Shown here in pieces: positions 21,428 through 28,643 of a stretch of 28,643 nt of DNA. Both the position numbers and the translations under genes were made by a program. The stretch is from a virus: positions 1 to 28,643 of the IMG/VR virus record IMGVR_UViG_3300035201_000250. One strand, given 5' to 3'. Under the pieces are notes generated by a model that did no database searches, was not told the DNA's origin, and saw only the letters and a program-made list of their open reading frames with translations. Within the stretch, counting starts at the first letter, position 1; each line of letters opens with the position of its first letter.

Positions 21428-21644
21428 AATTGAGGAAGTAGGTTCTGCAGATATTGGAGAACCTGATTGTAAATTAATTAATCCATTTGTTATTAGTACT
21501 GAGACTGGACACACCGTTTTAGAACCCTTTTTAACAAGTGTCACAAGGGATACCACATTTATGATGGGATCTGATAAGATACTTACGTTGGCAGACCCCA
21601 CGCCCACTTTACTTGAAAAATATCTGGACCTTACTAAAGAATGA
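21372..21644 (+). CDS. Sm-like fold protein, copy 3
   Basis: A 90-aa protein: 'IKVVALTNHQYLISEI' (5-20), 'DCKLINPFVIST' (32-43), 'LEPFLTSVTRDTTFMMGSDKILTLADPTPTLLEKYLDL' (50-87). The order of strands and the NP, EPF and ILT landmarks repeat those of the 3949 protein, and the pair with the gene just upstream suggests a tandem duplication. The G of the G-E-x-L motif is missing here. It overlaps gp43 by four bases, so it is translated with the polymerase. Confidence 0.65.
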   Translation: MEKTIKVVALTNHQYLISEIEEVGSADIGEPDCKLINPFVISTETGHTVLEPFLTSVTRDTTFMMGSDKILTLADPTPTLLEKYLDLTKE

Positions 21645-24130
21645 GATTTTACACCAATGTTCAATTGATCGGAAACCAATTTCTGGTCAGAGGTGTTGAT
21701 AATGGCAAAAGATATGAACATAGAGATGAATTCTTCCCTACTTTATTTGTTAAATCTAAAGGAAAGACTAAATATAAAACGTTGTCGGGAGAATCAGTTG
21801 AATCTATTAACCCAGGAACGGTACGGGATTGTAGAGAGTTCTATAAGAAATATGAAGATGTTGAGGGATTTGAGATATACGGGAATGACCGGTATATTTA
21901 CCAATACATATCGGAGAAATACCCTCAGGATGAGGTCAAGTTTGACATCAGCAAAATTAAACTTATTACTCTGGATATTGAAGTTGCGTCTGAGCAAGGG
22001 TTCCCTGATGTTGAATCGTGCTCGGAAGAGATACTTGCTATCACTATCCAGGACTATACAACGAAGCAGATCATTACTTGGGGAGTTAAACCCTTTACGC
22101 ACAATCGTAAGGATTTAACATATCATTATTGTTCAACGGAACATGAGTTATTAACAAGTTTTATTAATTATTGGATGGTTGATGTTCCCGATGTGATTAC
22201 TGGATGGAACATTCAATTATATGATATTCCTTATATCTGTAAGAGACTTGATAGAGTCCTTGGTGAAAAATTAATGAAGAGGATGTCACCATGGGGATTG
22301 GTGAGTGAAAGTGAAGTTCATATTATGGGGCGTAAAAATACCACATTTGATGTTGGTGGTGTGACTCAGTTAGATTATCTTGACCTTTATCGCAAGTTTA
22401 CTTATAAAGCACAAGAATCTTATAGGTTGGATTATATTGCTAGTGTTGAATTGGGTCAAAAGAAATTAGATCACTCTGAGTTTGAAACCTTTAAGGATTT
22501 CTATAATAAGGGATGGCAGAAGTTTATCGAATATAATATTGTTGACGTTGAACTTGTTGACCGATTGGAAGACAAGATGAAATTGATTGAACTTGCATTA
22601 ACTATGGCATATGATGCGAAGGTGAATTACAATGATGTATTTTATCAAGTTCGTATGTGGGATACTATTATTTACAATTATCTCAAGAAGAGGAATATTG
22701 TAATACCACCAAAGAATAAAACAGCAAAAGGAGAAAAGTATGCAGGTGCCTATGTCAAAGAGCCAATTCCAGGAAAGTATGATTGGGTTGTTAGTTTTGA
22801 CCTTAACTCTCTCTACCCTCATCTTATCATGCAGTATAATATCTCCCCAGAAACACTCTGGGAGACTAGACATCCCAGCGCGAGCGTTGAAAGGTTTTTA
22901 AATCAAGAGGTTGCAATTGACCCTCAATATGCAACTTGTGCTAATGGTGCACAATATAGAAAGGATGTGCGTGGATTTCTTCCTGAATTGATGGATAAGA
23001 TGTATGGAGATCGTGTGGTCTTCAAAAAGAAAATGATTCAGGCTAAGAAGGACTATGAAAAGACTCCTAGTAAAGCATTGGAGAAAGAGATTGCCAGGTG
23101 CAATAACATTCAAATGGCGAAAAAGATATCTCTTAATAGTGCTTATGGTGCTATCGGTAATCAGTACTTTCGGTACTACAAGTTGGCAAATGCAGAGGCA
23201 ATTACCCTTTCAGGACAAGTCTCCATTCGATGGATTGAGAATAAGATGAATGCTCATCTTAATAAGATATTAAAAACTGAGGAGGTTGATTATGTTATTG
23301 CTTCAGATACTGATTCCATTTATCTTAATTTGGGTCCTTTGGTTGAAGCTGTATACGCGGGGAGAGAGAAAACTAATGAGAGCGTTGTCACTTTCCTTAA
23401 TAAGGTGTGTGAAACTCAATTTGAACCTTTTATTGAAAGTTCTTACGAAGAATTGGCCAGGTATGTCAATGCCTACGACCAAAAAATGTTCATGAAAAGA
23501 GAGAACATTGCCGACCGTGGTATATGGACTGCCAAGAAAAGATACATTTTAAATGTGTGGGATAGTGAAGGAGTTAGGTATGAAGAACCTAAGTTAAAGA
23601 TGATGGGCATTGAGGCAGTTAAATCCTCAACACCTGCACCATGTCGTCAGATGATTAAGGACGCACTTAAGTTGATGATGAGTGGTACAGAAGATGATGT
23701 GATTAACTATATTGATAAGTGCCGTAAAGATTTTAATTCTCTTCCTCCAGAGGATATTGCATTTCCACGTTCAGTATCTGATGTGGTGAAATATAGATCT
23801 AATTCTACTATTTATTCTAAAGGAACACCAATCCATGTGAGAGGTGCACTTTTATTCAACCATCTAATAAAGAAGAATAAATTGACCAATAAATATTCTT
23901 TGATCCAGAATGGTGAGAAGATTAAATTTTGCTATCTGATGAAACCAAATACCATTCAAGAGAATGTTATATCGTTCATTCAAGATTTTCCAAAGGAATT
24001 AAATCTTGACAAATATCTTGATTATGATTTACAATTTGAAAAATCTTTCTTAGAACCGCTTAAGATCATTCTTGATTCCATCGGATGGGAAGTTGAGAAA
24101 ACAAATACACTAGAATCATTTTTTGTATGA
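21641..24130 (+). CDS. 43: gp43 DNA polymerase (family B)
   Basis: An 829-aa replicative polymerase (T4 gp43 is 898 aa). The 3'-5' exonuclease has Exo I D112-x-E114 (LDIEVASE) and 'DVITGWNIQLYDIPYI' as Exo II. The polymerase motifs are A with D387 (SFDLNSLYPHL), B 'KKISLNSAYGAIGN' from about 494, and C D556-T-D558-S. The C terminus ends TNTLESFFV, which fits a clamp-binding peptide (PIP-like x-x-L-x-x-F-F), comparable with the T4/RB69 tail. The start overlaps the third Sm-like gene as ATGA. The shorter length probably reflects reduced loops. Confidence 0.97.
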   Translation: MRFYTNVQLIGNQFLVRGVDNGKRYEHRDEFFPTLFVKSKGKTKYKTLSGESVESINPGTVRDCREFYKKYEDVEGFEIYGNDRYIYQYISEKYPQDEVKFDISKIKLITLDIEVASEQGFPDVESCSEEILAITIQDYTTKQIITWGVKPFTHNRKDLTYHYCSTEHELLTSFINYWMVDVPDVITGWNIQLYDIPYICKRLDRVLGEKLMKRMSPWGLVSESEVHIMGRKNTTFDVGGVTQLDYLDLYRKFTYKAQESYRLDYIASVELGQKKLDHSEFETFKDFYNKGWQKFIEYNIVDVELVDRLEDKMKLIELALTMAYDAKVNYNDVFYQVRMWDTIIYNYLKKRNIVIPPKNKTAKGEKYAGAYVKEPIPGKYDWVVSFDLNSLYPHLIMQYNISPETLWETRHPSASVERFLNQEVAIDPQYATCANGAQYRKDVRGFLPELMDKMYGDRVVFKKKMIQAKKDYEKTPSKALEKEIARCNNIQMAKKISLNSAYGAIGNQYFRYYKLANAEAITLSGQVSIRWIENKMNAHLNKILKTEEVDYVIASDTDSIYLNLGPLVEAVYAGREKTNESVVTFLNKVCETQFEPFIESSYEELARYVNAYDQKMFMKRENIADRGIWTAKKRYILNVWDSEGVRYEEPKLKMMGIEAVKSSTPAPCRQMIKDALKLMMSGTEDDVINYIDKCRKDFNSLPPEDIAFPRSVSDVVKYRSNSTIYSKGTPIHVRGALLFNHLIKKNKLTNKYSLIQNGEKIKFCYLMKPNTIQENVISFIQDFPKELNLDKYLDYDLQFEKSFLEPLKIILDSIGWEVEKTNTLESFFV

Positions 24131-24321
24131 AAGATCAGAACACAATTCTTGATAATGAATCACAAGACCAGAAATGGAATCGTGGATTGGATCTCTACAT
24201 AGAGTCGGTACATAAACCAGACCATGCTCTTCGTGGATGTGCTCATAATCAGAAATGTTACAATGAGCTTATGGCAGTTCGTGAGAATGTGTTAGACTAT
24301 TTAAAAACTTTGAGAAAATAA
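24127..24321 (+). CDS. Hypothetical protein (64 aa)
   Basis: Not recognised. Polar N terminus, then 'LYIESVHKPDHALRGCAHNQKCYNELMAVRENVLDYLKTL', helical with a C-x(6)-C spacing. It overlaps gp43 by four bases and the next gene by one. Confidence 0.65.
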   Translation: MKDQNTILDNESQDQKWNRGLDLYIESVHKPDHALRGCAHNQKCYNELMAVRENVLDYLKTLRK

Positions 24322-24503
24322 TGGATCTTCCTCTTGATGATAATGAATTGAGTACAGTGATTACTCAACTATGGAAATCACGTGCTGAGAAGCAGTGTGG
24401 TGATGTGTATGAAAAACTTAAATTAGTTAAGGAAGTACGTGATCAAAATCCAGATGGATCTTATAAAAAAATACTTCGTGAACAATACGGGATGGTTATA
24501 TGA
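24321..24503 (+). CDS. Hypothetical protein (60 aa)
   Basis: Not recognised. A charged helical protein ('VITQLWKSRAEKQCGDVYEKLKLVKEVRDQ') with an acidic N terminus. One-base overlap upstream (TAATG) and four-base overlap downstream. Confidence 0.62.
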   Translation: MDLPLDDNELSTVITQLWKSRAEKQCGDVYEKLKLVKEVRDQNPDGSYKKILREQYGMVI

Positions 24504-24958
24504 TTTTTAAAAAAGTAAGTCTTGTCACTGGTGGATTTGATCCTATTCACAGTGGACACTTGAGATATTTTGAGAGGGCTAAAGATTTCTCTGATTATCT
24601 TATTGTAGGATTGAATGGTGATCCATGGTTGAAACGTAAGAAAGGTCAGTACTTCCAATGCTGGACTGAGAGAGCAGATATTATTCGTCATTTGGATATG
24701 GTAGATGCTGTTATATCATGGGATGATGCTGATGACTCTGCTTTAGGTGCTATTGCCAAATGTTTAGAAATTTCAGAGAAGGTTATTTTCTGTAATGGTG
24801 GTGATAGAAATAAAACTAATATACCAGAAGCAATGGGGTATGGTGATGATCCTAGAGTAGAATTTAGATATGGTATTGGGGGAGAGGATAAATTGAATAG
24901 TAGTTCATGGATCCTACATAATTATTTCAATCGTCAACGTAAAATTTTAGGTATTTGA
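24500..24958 (+). CDS. Cytidylyltransferase-fold nucleotidyltransferase
   Basis: A 152-aa protein of the HIGH-type nucleotidyltransferase superfamily, like the C-terminal domain of RfaE/HldE or TagD. 'LVTGGFDPIHSGHLRYFERAK' (8-28) contains the H17-x-x-H20 motif, and 'DYLIVGLNGDPWLKRKKG' (32-49) follows as expected. The 'EDKLNSSSWIL' segment takes the place of the ISST-type motif. It would join CTP or ATP to a phosphorylated sugar or alcohol; the substrate is unknown. It lies between gp43 and uvsX. Confidence 0.8.
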   Translation: MIFKKVSLVTGGFDPIHSGHLRYFERAKDFSDYLIVGLNGDPWLKRKKGQYFQCWTERADIIRHLDMVDAVISWDDADDSALGAIAKCLEISEKVIFCNGGDRNKTNIPEAMGYGDDPRVEFRYGIGGEDKLNSSSWILHNYFNRQRKILGI

Positions 24959-24959
24959 G

Positions 24960-25964
24960 ATGGATTTTTTAAAAGACATAGTAAAAGAAATAGGTGATGA
25001 CTTTACAAAACTGGCGTCAGAAATTGATGAAGTCGAACAATACGTTGACACGGGCAGTTATATTTTTAATGGATTGTGTAGCGGTTCCATATATGGGGGT
25101 GTCTCTAGTAATAAGATTACTGCCATTGCTGGAGAGTCTAGTACTGGCAAAACTTTCTTCTCTCTCGCCGTGGTTAAGAACTTCCTTGATACTAACCCCT
25201 CCGCTTATGTACTCTATTTTGACACTGAGAATAGTATTACTAGGGCACTTTTAGAGAGTCGTAATATTGATATGGATCGCTTTGTTGTGGTCAATGTCGT
25301 AACTATTGAGGAGTTTAGACAGAAGGCACTTAAGGCAGTTGATAAATATCTTCAAATGCCTATAGAGGATCGCAGACCATGTATGTTTGTGTTAGACTCT
25401 CTTGGTATGCTTTCCACTGAAAAAGAAATTACGGATGCTCTGAACGATAAACAAGTCCGTGATATGACCAAATCTCAATTGGTCAAAGGTGCGTTCAGAA
25501 TGTTAACCCTCAAACTTGGTCAAGCGAATGTCCCACTCATTGTCACAAATCACACATATGATGTCATCGGAGCTTATGTACCAACTAAAGAGATGGGAGG
25601 AGGTTCGGGACTCAAGTACGCAGCAAGTACAATCATTTATCTCAGCAAGAAGAAAGAAAAGGATGGAAAAGAAGTCATTGGAAATATTATCAAAGCTAAG
25701 ACTCACAAATCTCGTTTAAGTAAGGAGAACAAACAAGTTGAGATACGTCTCTATTATGATGATCGTGGTCTTGACCGTTATTATGGTTTATTGGAACTGG
25801 GTGAGATTGGGGGACTTTGGAAAAACGTTGCCGGAAGATACGAAATCAACGGAAAAAAAATATATGCCAAGCAGATACTCGCTGAACCCGACACTTATTT
25901 CACTCCAGAAGTGATGCAAGCTCTTGATGAGATTGCACAGAAAGAGTTCAGTTATGGCGGATAA
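24960..25964 (+). CDS. uvsX: UvsX recombinase (RecA-like)
   Basis: A 334-aa homologue of T4 UvsX (391 aa), the strand-exchange protein for recombination-dependent replication. Walker A is GESSTGKT (58-65), Walker B lies in 'CMFVLDSLGML', and 'LIVTNHTYDVIGAYVPTKEMGGGSGLKYAAS' covers the DNA-binding loops. The C terminus is shorter than in T4. Its mediator UvsY is at the left end of the window. The end overlaps the following gene by 11 bases. Confidence 0.95.
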   Translation: MDFLKDIVKEIGDDFTKLASEIDEVEQYVDTGSYIFNGLCSGSIYGGVSSNKITAIAGESSTGKTFFSLAVVKNFLDTNPSAYVLYFDTENSITRALLESRNIDMDRFVVVNVVTIEEFRQKALKAVDKYLQMPIEDRRPCMFVLDSLGMLSTEKEITDALNDKQVRDMTKSQLVKGAFRMLTLKLGQANVPLIVTNHTYDVIGAYVPTKEMGGGSGLKYAASTIIYLSKKKEKDGKEVIGNIIKAKTHKSRLSKENKQVEIRLYYDDRGLDRYYGLLELGEIGGLWKNVAGRYEINGKKIYAKQILAEPDTYFTPEVMQALDEIAQKEFSYGG

Positions 25965-26523
25965 TATTAAAGTTATTAAGTCTGGTATAGATGTCAGTAA
26001 AGTATTAGATCAATTAGAGGAGTATTCTGATGATTGGTTTATTCAGAGGAAAGGTGCTGAAAGTTTAGTTGATCGTGGTTATGATGATATAGATGTTGGT
26101 AATCTTCAACTTATAGTTGGAGCAGTACTTAAAAAAGAAGATTTTGTGGGAGATTCTGAATTATGTAAACCAACTGAGGCATATGAACGACATACAGAGG
26201 TTATAAAACTTGTAACTAGAGAATTTCCTGGAAAAGTTATTCATCGATGTGGATTTCTTTCTCTTCCTATTGATGGATATGTTGGCGCTCATATTGATGA
26301 AGGTTCATATTACTTGACAAGAGATCGATATCATATTTCAATAGCTGGTAGATACCAGTATTTTGTTGGCAATGAAACTTTAATAGTTCAACCTGGCACT
26401 CTTTTTTGGTTTAATAATAAACTGCCACATGGAGCAGTTAATCTGGATGATGAAACAAGAATTACTTTTGTTTTTGATATCTCCCATTTTCCTGATAATC
26501 CGCAACATAATATAAATGGATAA
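25954..26523 (+). CDS. 2-oxoglutarate/Fe(II) oxygenase-like protein
   Basis: A 189-aa protein resembling aspartyl/asparaginyl beta-hydroxylases. The iron facial triad can be read as H113-x-D115 (GAHIDEG) and H159 (LPHGA), with R169 (DDETRITFVFD) as the likely 2-oxoglutarate ligand. The strands between ('YHISIAGRYQYFVGNETLIVQPGTLFWFNN') form the double-stranded beta helix. ATG 25954 is chosen because an in-frame ATG at 25924 lies deeper in uvsX. Substrate unknown. The end overlaps gp41 by eight bases. Confidence 0.78.
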   Translation: MADNIKVIKSGIDVSKVLDQLEEYSDDWFIQRKGAESLVDRGYDDIDVGNLQLIVGAVLKKEDFVGDSELCKPTEAYERHTEVIKLVTREFPGKVIHRCGFLSLPIDGYVGAHIDEGSYYLTRDRYHISIAGRYQYFVGNETLIVQPGTLFWFNNKLPHGAVNLDDETRITFVFDISHFPDNPQHNING

Positions 26524-27892
26524 AATTGAAATTCTAATTCTTAAGAATTTAATTTATAATGAAGAATATCTTCGTAAAGTAATTCCTTTTCTTAAGTCGC
26601 AATATTTTGAAGATGCTTCTCAGAAGGTTATTTTTGAGGAGATATCTAGTTTTGTTCAGGAATATAACAAGGTAGCAACGAAAGAAATATTATCTATTGA
26701 AATAGAGAAGAGGTCTGATATTAATGAAGAGAGTTTTAAACATATTACTGACTTAATTTTTTCACTGGATGAAGAGGCTGTTGAGTTTAATTGGTTAGTT
26801 GATACAACAGAGACATGGTGTAGAGATCGTGCTATATACTTAGCACTGATGGATTCTATTTACATTGCAGATGGAAAGGATGAAAATAAAGGAAGAGATG
26901 CAATTCCTAGTATTTTATCAGATGCTTTGGCAGTATCTTTTGATACGCATATTGGACATGATTATTTAAATGATTATGAGGAGCGTTATGAATCATACCA
27001 CAGGAAGGAAGACAAGATTCCATTTGATCTCGAATACTTCAACAAAATTACGAAAGGAGGTTTACCGAATAAAACTCTCAACATTGCTTTGGCTGGCACA
27101 GGAGTTGGAAAATCTTTATTCATGTGTCATGTGGCTAGCGGTGTCCTCCTCCAGGGAAAGAACGTCCTCTACATCACTCTCGAAATGGCAGAAGAGAAGA
27201 TTGCGGAGAGGATCGATGCTAATCTACTTAATGTCAACATTCAAGACATAACAGACCTTCCTAAACCTATGTTTGAAAGCAAGGTAACTAATATTGCTAA
27301 GAAGACACAGGGTACATTAATCATTAAGGAATATCCAACAGCATCAGCACATAGTGGACATTTCAAAGCATTACTTCAAGAGTTAGCATTAAAGAAATCA
27401 TTCAAACCAGATATAATATTCATAGATTACTTAAACATATGTGCATCTAGTAGATATCGTGGCAACTCAACAGTCAATTCTTACTCGTATATTAAATCGA
27501 TTGCAGAAGAACTTCGTGGTCTTGCGGTTGAGGCAAACTTACCGATTGTCTCTGCTACTCAAACTACTCGCTCTGGTTTTGCTAGTAGTGATGTTGATCT
27601 CACTGACACATCTGAATCCTTTGGCCTTCCTGCTACTGCTGATTTAATGTTTGCTCTTATTAGTGGAGAGGAACTAGAAGGATTAAATCAGATAATGGTT
27701 AAGCAGTTGAAGAATAGGTACAATGATCCTACGATTTCTAAGAGGTTTGTTGTGGGAATTGATAGAGCAAAGATGAGATTGTATGATTGTGAACAAAGTG
27801 CTCAGGATGATATAGTTGACAATGGGAGAGAGGAAGAGTATAATCATGAGGAGAAAAAACCCAAAAAATCTTTTGACGGATTTAAGTTTTAA
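26516..27892 (+). CDS. 41: gp41 replicative helicase
   Basis: A 458-aa DnaB-family helicase (T4 gp41 is 475 aa) that moves on the lagging strand and works with primase gp61. An N-terminal helical domain (1-150) is followed by the RecA-like core: Walker A GTGVGKS (194-200), 'NVLYITLEMAEEKIAERI' as H1a, Walker B in 'PDIIFIDYLNIC', and 'PIVSATQTTRSGF' as H3. The C terminus is acidic then basic (EEEYNHEEKKPKKSFDGFKF). It is the last gene before a late-type promoter. Confidence 0.95.
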   Translation: MDKIEILILKNLIYNEEYLRKVIPFLKSQYFEDASQKVIFEEISSFVQEYNKVATKEILSIEIEKRSDINEESFKHITDLIFSLDEEAVEFNWLVDTTETWCRDRAIYLALMDSIYIADGKDENKGRDAIPSILSDALAVSFDTHIGHDYLNDYEERYESYHRKEDKIPFDLEYFNKITKGGLPNKTLNIALAGTGVGKSLFMCHVASGVLLQGKNVLYITLEMAEEKIAERIDANLLNVNIQDITDLPKPMFESKVTNIAKKTQGTLIIKEYPTASAHSGHFKALLQELALKKSFKPDIIFIDYLNICASSRYRGNSTVNSYSYIKSIAEELRGLAVEANLPIVSATQTTRSGFASSDVDLTDTSESFGLPATADLMFALISGEELEGLNQIMVKQLKNRYNDPTISKRFVVGIDRAKMRLYDCEQSAQDDIVDNGREEEYNHEEKKPKKSFDGFKF

Positions 27893-27897
27893 TACCT

Positions 27898-27905
27898 GAT
27901 AAATA
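27898..27905 (+). promoter_or_regulatory. T4-type late promoter (GATAAATA)
   Basis: A 7-of-8 match to TATAAATA in the 35-base gap after gp41, 22 bases before the GTG of the structural gene. It marks the change from replication to virion genes. Confidence 0.65.
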
Positions 27906-27927
27906 GTAAAAACCAAACTTTGATAAA

Positions 27928-28643
27928 GTGCCTTTAGAGAATCCCTCAGATTTTTTTAAGTTTAAAGAGAATGATATTCTTGAAAAAGAATTTACTCTGA
28001 AGAAATTGGAAGAGGAAGAGAAATTAAAGAATAAAAAGTGTTTTTCGCCAAAAGAATTTTTTGATGAGTGTGAAGAGGAAGTATCTGAAATAGTCGAAGA
28101 AGTAGATGAAGAAGTAGATGAAATAGTTGAAGAGAATGTTCCTTTTATAGAAGTTAAATCTTATGATAATGAGATAAAAGAACTTTATGAAAAGATTAAT
28201 TCTGTCTCTAGGAATATTCCTACTATTAAAAATTTAATTGATCTTAAAACAGAATCCAAAGTAGAATCTAAGTCTTATGATGAGAAAATTGAAGGTTTAA
28301 ATATTGAGCTTAAAGATCTTTTTTATAAGATTTCCTCATTAAAAATACCTGATCAAGAAAAGTATCTAGGAGGAGTTAATGCTTTATCTAAAGAGAATGA
28401 AAAACTCTCAATAAAGATTGAAGGTTTAACGCATAATATTAAAATACTTGAAGATAAGCAAACTCTTAATGAAGGTCTTTTAAATATTCCTCCTGATGTA
28501 AAGAATTCAGATCCTCTTACTCCTTTAGATCAAAAGTTTATAACTCTTGAGAAGTTTGAAGAGCATTATAAGTTATTCCTTAATAGAGTTCAGACTCAAC
28601 TTGCAACTCTTGGTGGAGGTGGTTCAATAGAGTTACAATATCT
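27928..28643 (+). CDS. Virion structural protein, N-terminal part (runs off window)
   Basis: An open frame of 238 complete codons from GTG 27928 to the window edge, with no stop. It starts MPLENPSDFFKFKEND and is acidic and coiled-coil in character, with an 'EEVSEIVEEVDEEVDEIVEENV' heptad-like run and repeated 'Y..KI..L..EL..L..KIS.L' helices. The last part, 'QTQLATLGGGGSIELQY', is a Gly-rich hinge into a beta segment that I associate with large tail or neck proteins of marine T4-like cyanophages. No Shine-Dalgarno is visible before GTG; no ATG fits better. Identity beyond structural protein is uncertain. Confidence 0.72.
   Translation, partial: MPLENPSDFFKFKENDILEKEFTLKKLEEEEKLKNKKCFSPKEFFDECEEEVSEIVEEVDEEVDEIVEENVPFIEVKSYDNEIKELYEKINSVSRNIPTIKNLIDLKTESKVESKSYDEKIEGLNIELKDLFYKISSLKIPDQEKYLGGVNALSKENEKLSIKIEGLTHNIKILEDKQTLNEGLLNIPPDVKNSDPLTPLDQKFITLEKFEEHYKLFLNRVQTQLATLGGGGSIELQY

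Overview
The window is a stretch of a T4-like myovirus genome, most likely a marine cyanophage. The evidence is a near-complete T4 replication, recombination and late-transcription set (UvsY, UvsW, gp55, gp47, gp46, gp45, gp44, gp62, RegA, gp43, UvsX, gp41). Among these genes sit some of the cyanobacterial type: DUF3110, a CobS/CobT-like pair, Hsp20 and PurS. The DNA is AT-rich. Every gene I accept is on the + strand. Genes are packed end to end, mostly with ATGA or TAATG overlaps, and no gene-free stretch exceeds about 120 bases. I see no tRNA, CRISPR array, integrase or insertion sequence.

Layout. Bases 1-98 hold a UUCG-loop terminator. Bases 99-2447 carry virion-type genes (a Gly/Asn-rich protein, a tail-tube-fold protein, and a basic protein with a T4-style capsid-targeting leader) with uvsY among them. 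Bases 2472-4362 hold uvsW and a first Sm-like protein. A near-consensus sigma70-type promoter then drives gp55 (late sigma factor), gp47, a DUF3110 protein and gp46 (4465-7972). After a terminator come two small ORFs, the metallopeptidase-VWA (CobT-like) protein and the CobS-like AAA+ ATPase (7972-11648). A second strong promoter leads into a DUF3310 fusion protein, the sliding clamp gp45 and the clamp loader gp44 (11669-14569).

Between gp44 and gp62, which adjoin in T4, lies about 4.4 kb of cargo (14566-19001): tiny ORFs, PurS, PyrE, a membrane peptide, a GNAT/DUF4338-like protein and a glycosyltransferase. Then come gp62, RegA, a sulfotransferase-like protein, Hsp20 behind a perfect late promoter, two more Sm-like proteins and the DNA polymerase gp43 (18998-24130). 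The right end has two small ORFs, a cytidylyltransferase-fold protein, UvsX, a 2-oxoglutarate oxygenase-like protein and gp41 helicase. The last gene, behind a late-type promoter, is a virion structural gene cut by the window edge.

How it works together. Host-sigma promoters would express the replisome and recombination genes early. gp55 then redirects host RNA polymerase to TATAAATA-type promoters in front of virion genes, uvsW and hsp20. UvsW as a late gene agrees with T4. The metabolic cargo (PurS, PyrE, possible sugar, sulfate and hydroxyl transfer enzymes) sits inside the replication operons and would be co-expressed with DNA synthesis. The most interesting leads are the possible injected capsid protein at 1428-2447, the CobT/CobS-like peptidase-chaperone pair, three Sm-like paralogues, a gp55 without the T4 clamp-binding tail next to a polymerase that keeps one, and compact promoter/palindrome and terminator/promoter overlaps.
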